From positions 1 through 6,959 of the forward strand of contig CACZPC010000073.1 of assembly GCA_902782985.1 (NCBI GenBank): DNA of 6,959 bases, read 5' to 3'. Positions 6,647-6,959 of the stretch are shown in pieces. Under the pieces are notes generated by a model, which was not told where the DNA came from, did no database searches, and was given only the letters and a program-made list of their open reading frames with translations. The position numbers and the translations under genes are program-made. The stretch is from Oscillospiraceae bacterium. GTDB lineage: Bacteria > Bacillota > Clostridia > Saccharofermentanales > Saccharofermentanaceae. Each line of letters opens with the position of its first letter. The stretch's first letter is position 1.

Positions 6647-6675
6647 TTGACTACTCTTGTGTATATGTATATTCT
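6647..6675 (+). promoter_or_regulatory. Candidate sigma-A promoter of the secreted protein gene
   Basis: TTGACT at 6647-6652 (5/6) lies 17 bp before TATTCT at 6670-6675 (4/6). An overlapping TATATT at 6668-6673 is a better hexamer at a 15-bp spacing. Either would give a leader of about 40 nt before ATG 6723. Confidence 0.55.
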
Positions 6676-6722
6676 GTTACGCGTCTGTTAAAACAATATT
6701 ACAGATGAAGGGGACTATACAT

Positions 6723-6959
6723 ATGAACAATCGAATAAAAAGACCTGTAAAGTTTGTAAGCGCAGCACTTACAGCCACATTGTTTATGGGATTCCTGCCC
6801 TGGCGAGAGCTAAAGGCGGACATGAATACTCACGGAGAGTACGATGCTTATCCGTTCGAGATCACCTATGAGCAGGTCTCAACCTGGAATAACAGTACCC
6901 AGGGTGAATATACTATCACCAATACATCAGACTATGAGATCAGATCCTGGACCATCGAA
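6723..6959 (+). CDS. Secreted protein with N-terminal CBM2-like (cellulose-binding type) domain, 3' end outside window
   Basis: Seventy-nine codons are visible. The start ATG follows GGGG at 6710-6713 with 9 nt spacing. The N-terminus is a signal peptide: basic MNNRIKR, hydrophobic core about 11-27, and a possible cut after LKA (residue 32). The mature part begins with a short linker and then FEITYEQVSTWNNSTQ, YTITNTSDYEI and SWTIE. This pattern (central W, then ITN, then an I-x-x-W-T strand) matches the first strands of family 2 carbohydrate-binding modules, found on secreted plant-polysaccharide enzymes and surface proteins of Clostridia. The rest of the protein, including any catalytic or anchoring part, lies beyond the window, so the enzyme type cannot be named. 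Confidence 0.75.
   Translation, partial: MNNRIKRPVKFVSAALTATLFMGFLPWRELKADMNTHGEYDAYPFEITYEQVSTWNNSTQGEYTITNTSDYEIRSWTIE

Noticed and set aside
1..6959. CRISPR arrays, tRNA or rRNA genes, insertion sequences, phage genes
   Set aside because: No regularly spaced repeats, tRNA-like cloverleaf, transposase motif or terminal repeats were seen in the non-coding gaps, all of which are under 200 bases.

Overview
The window looks like part of a low-to-mid GC Gram-positive Clostridia chromosome, probably a Lachnospiraceae-like gut or rumen anaerobe. The grounds are Gram-positive style Shine-Dalgarno sites (GGAGG), a lipoprotein with no outer-membrane context, hairpin-plus-T terminators after most transcription units, and the start of a secreted protein with a carbohydrate-binding-like domain. 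The genus call is inference; no rRNA or other marker is present. All genes lie on the + strand.

Layout. (1) 1-672 is the 3' half of lysA (diaminopimelate decarboxylase), closed by a perfect 12-bp terminator hairpin at 701-754. (2) 825-5047 is a compact four-gene operon: a YegI-like atypical protein kinase with an extra N-terminal domain, a TerY/YegL-like von Willebrand A (vWA) protein, a PP2C-type phosphatase with a C-terminal membrane anchor, and a coiled-coil protein of unknown function. The first gap is 26 nt, the next is 1 nt, and the last two genes abut or overlap. A terminator follows at 5074-5113. (3) 5149-6525 encodes a large acidic lipoprotein of unknown function, with a strong terminator at 6559-6588. 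(4) From 6723 to the window end is the start of a secreted protein, preceded by a good sigma-A-like promoter and a paired upstream repeat.

How they work together. Kinase + PP2C + vWA is the known YegI/YegK/YegL arrangement of E. coli, also called the TerY-P triad. In it the kinase and phosphatase are expected to set opposing phosphorylation states, with the metal-binding vWA protein as partner or scaffold. What stands out here is the added parts. The kinase has an N-terminal domain that may be a degenerate PIN-like fold. The phosphatase is tethered to the membrane. A fourth, coiled-coil protein ends in a DDFxxF-type acidic/aromatic tail very like the tail of the vWA protein. The likely picture is a membrane-associated Ser/Thr phosphorylation module whose substrate or scaffold is the coiled-coil protein. 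Its input and output cannot be read from this window. lysA, the lipoprotein and the last gene appear to be separate transcription units.
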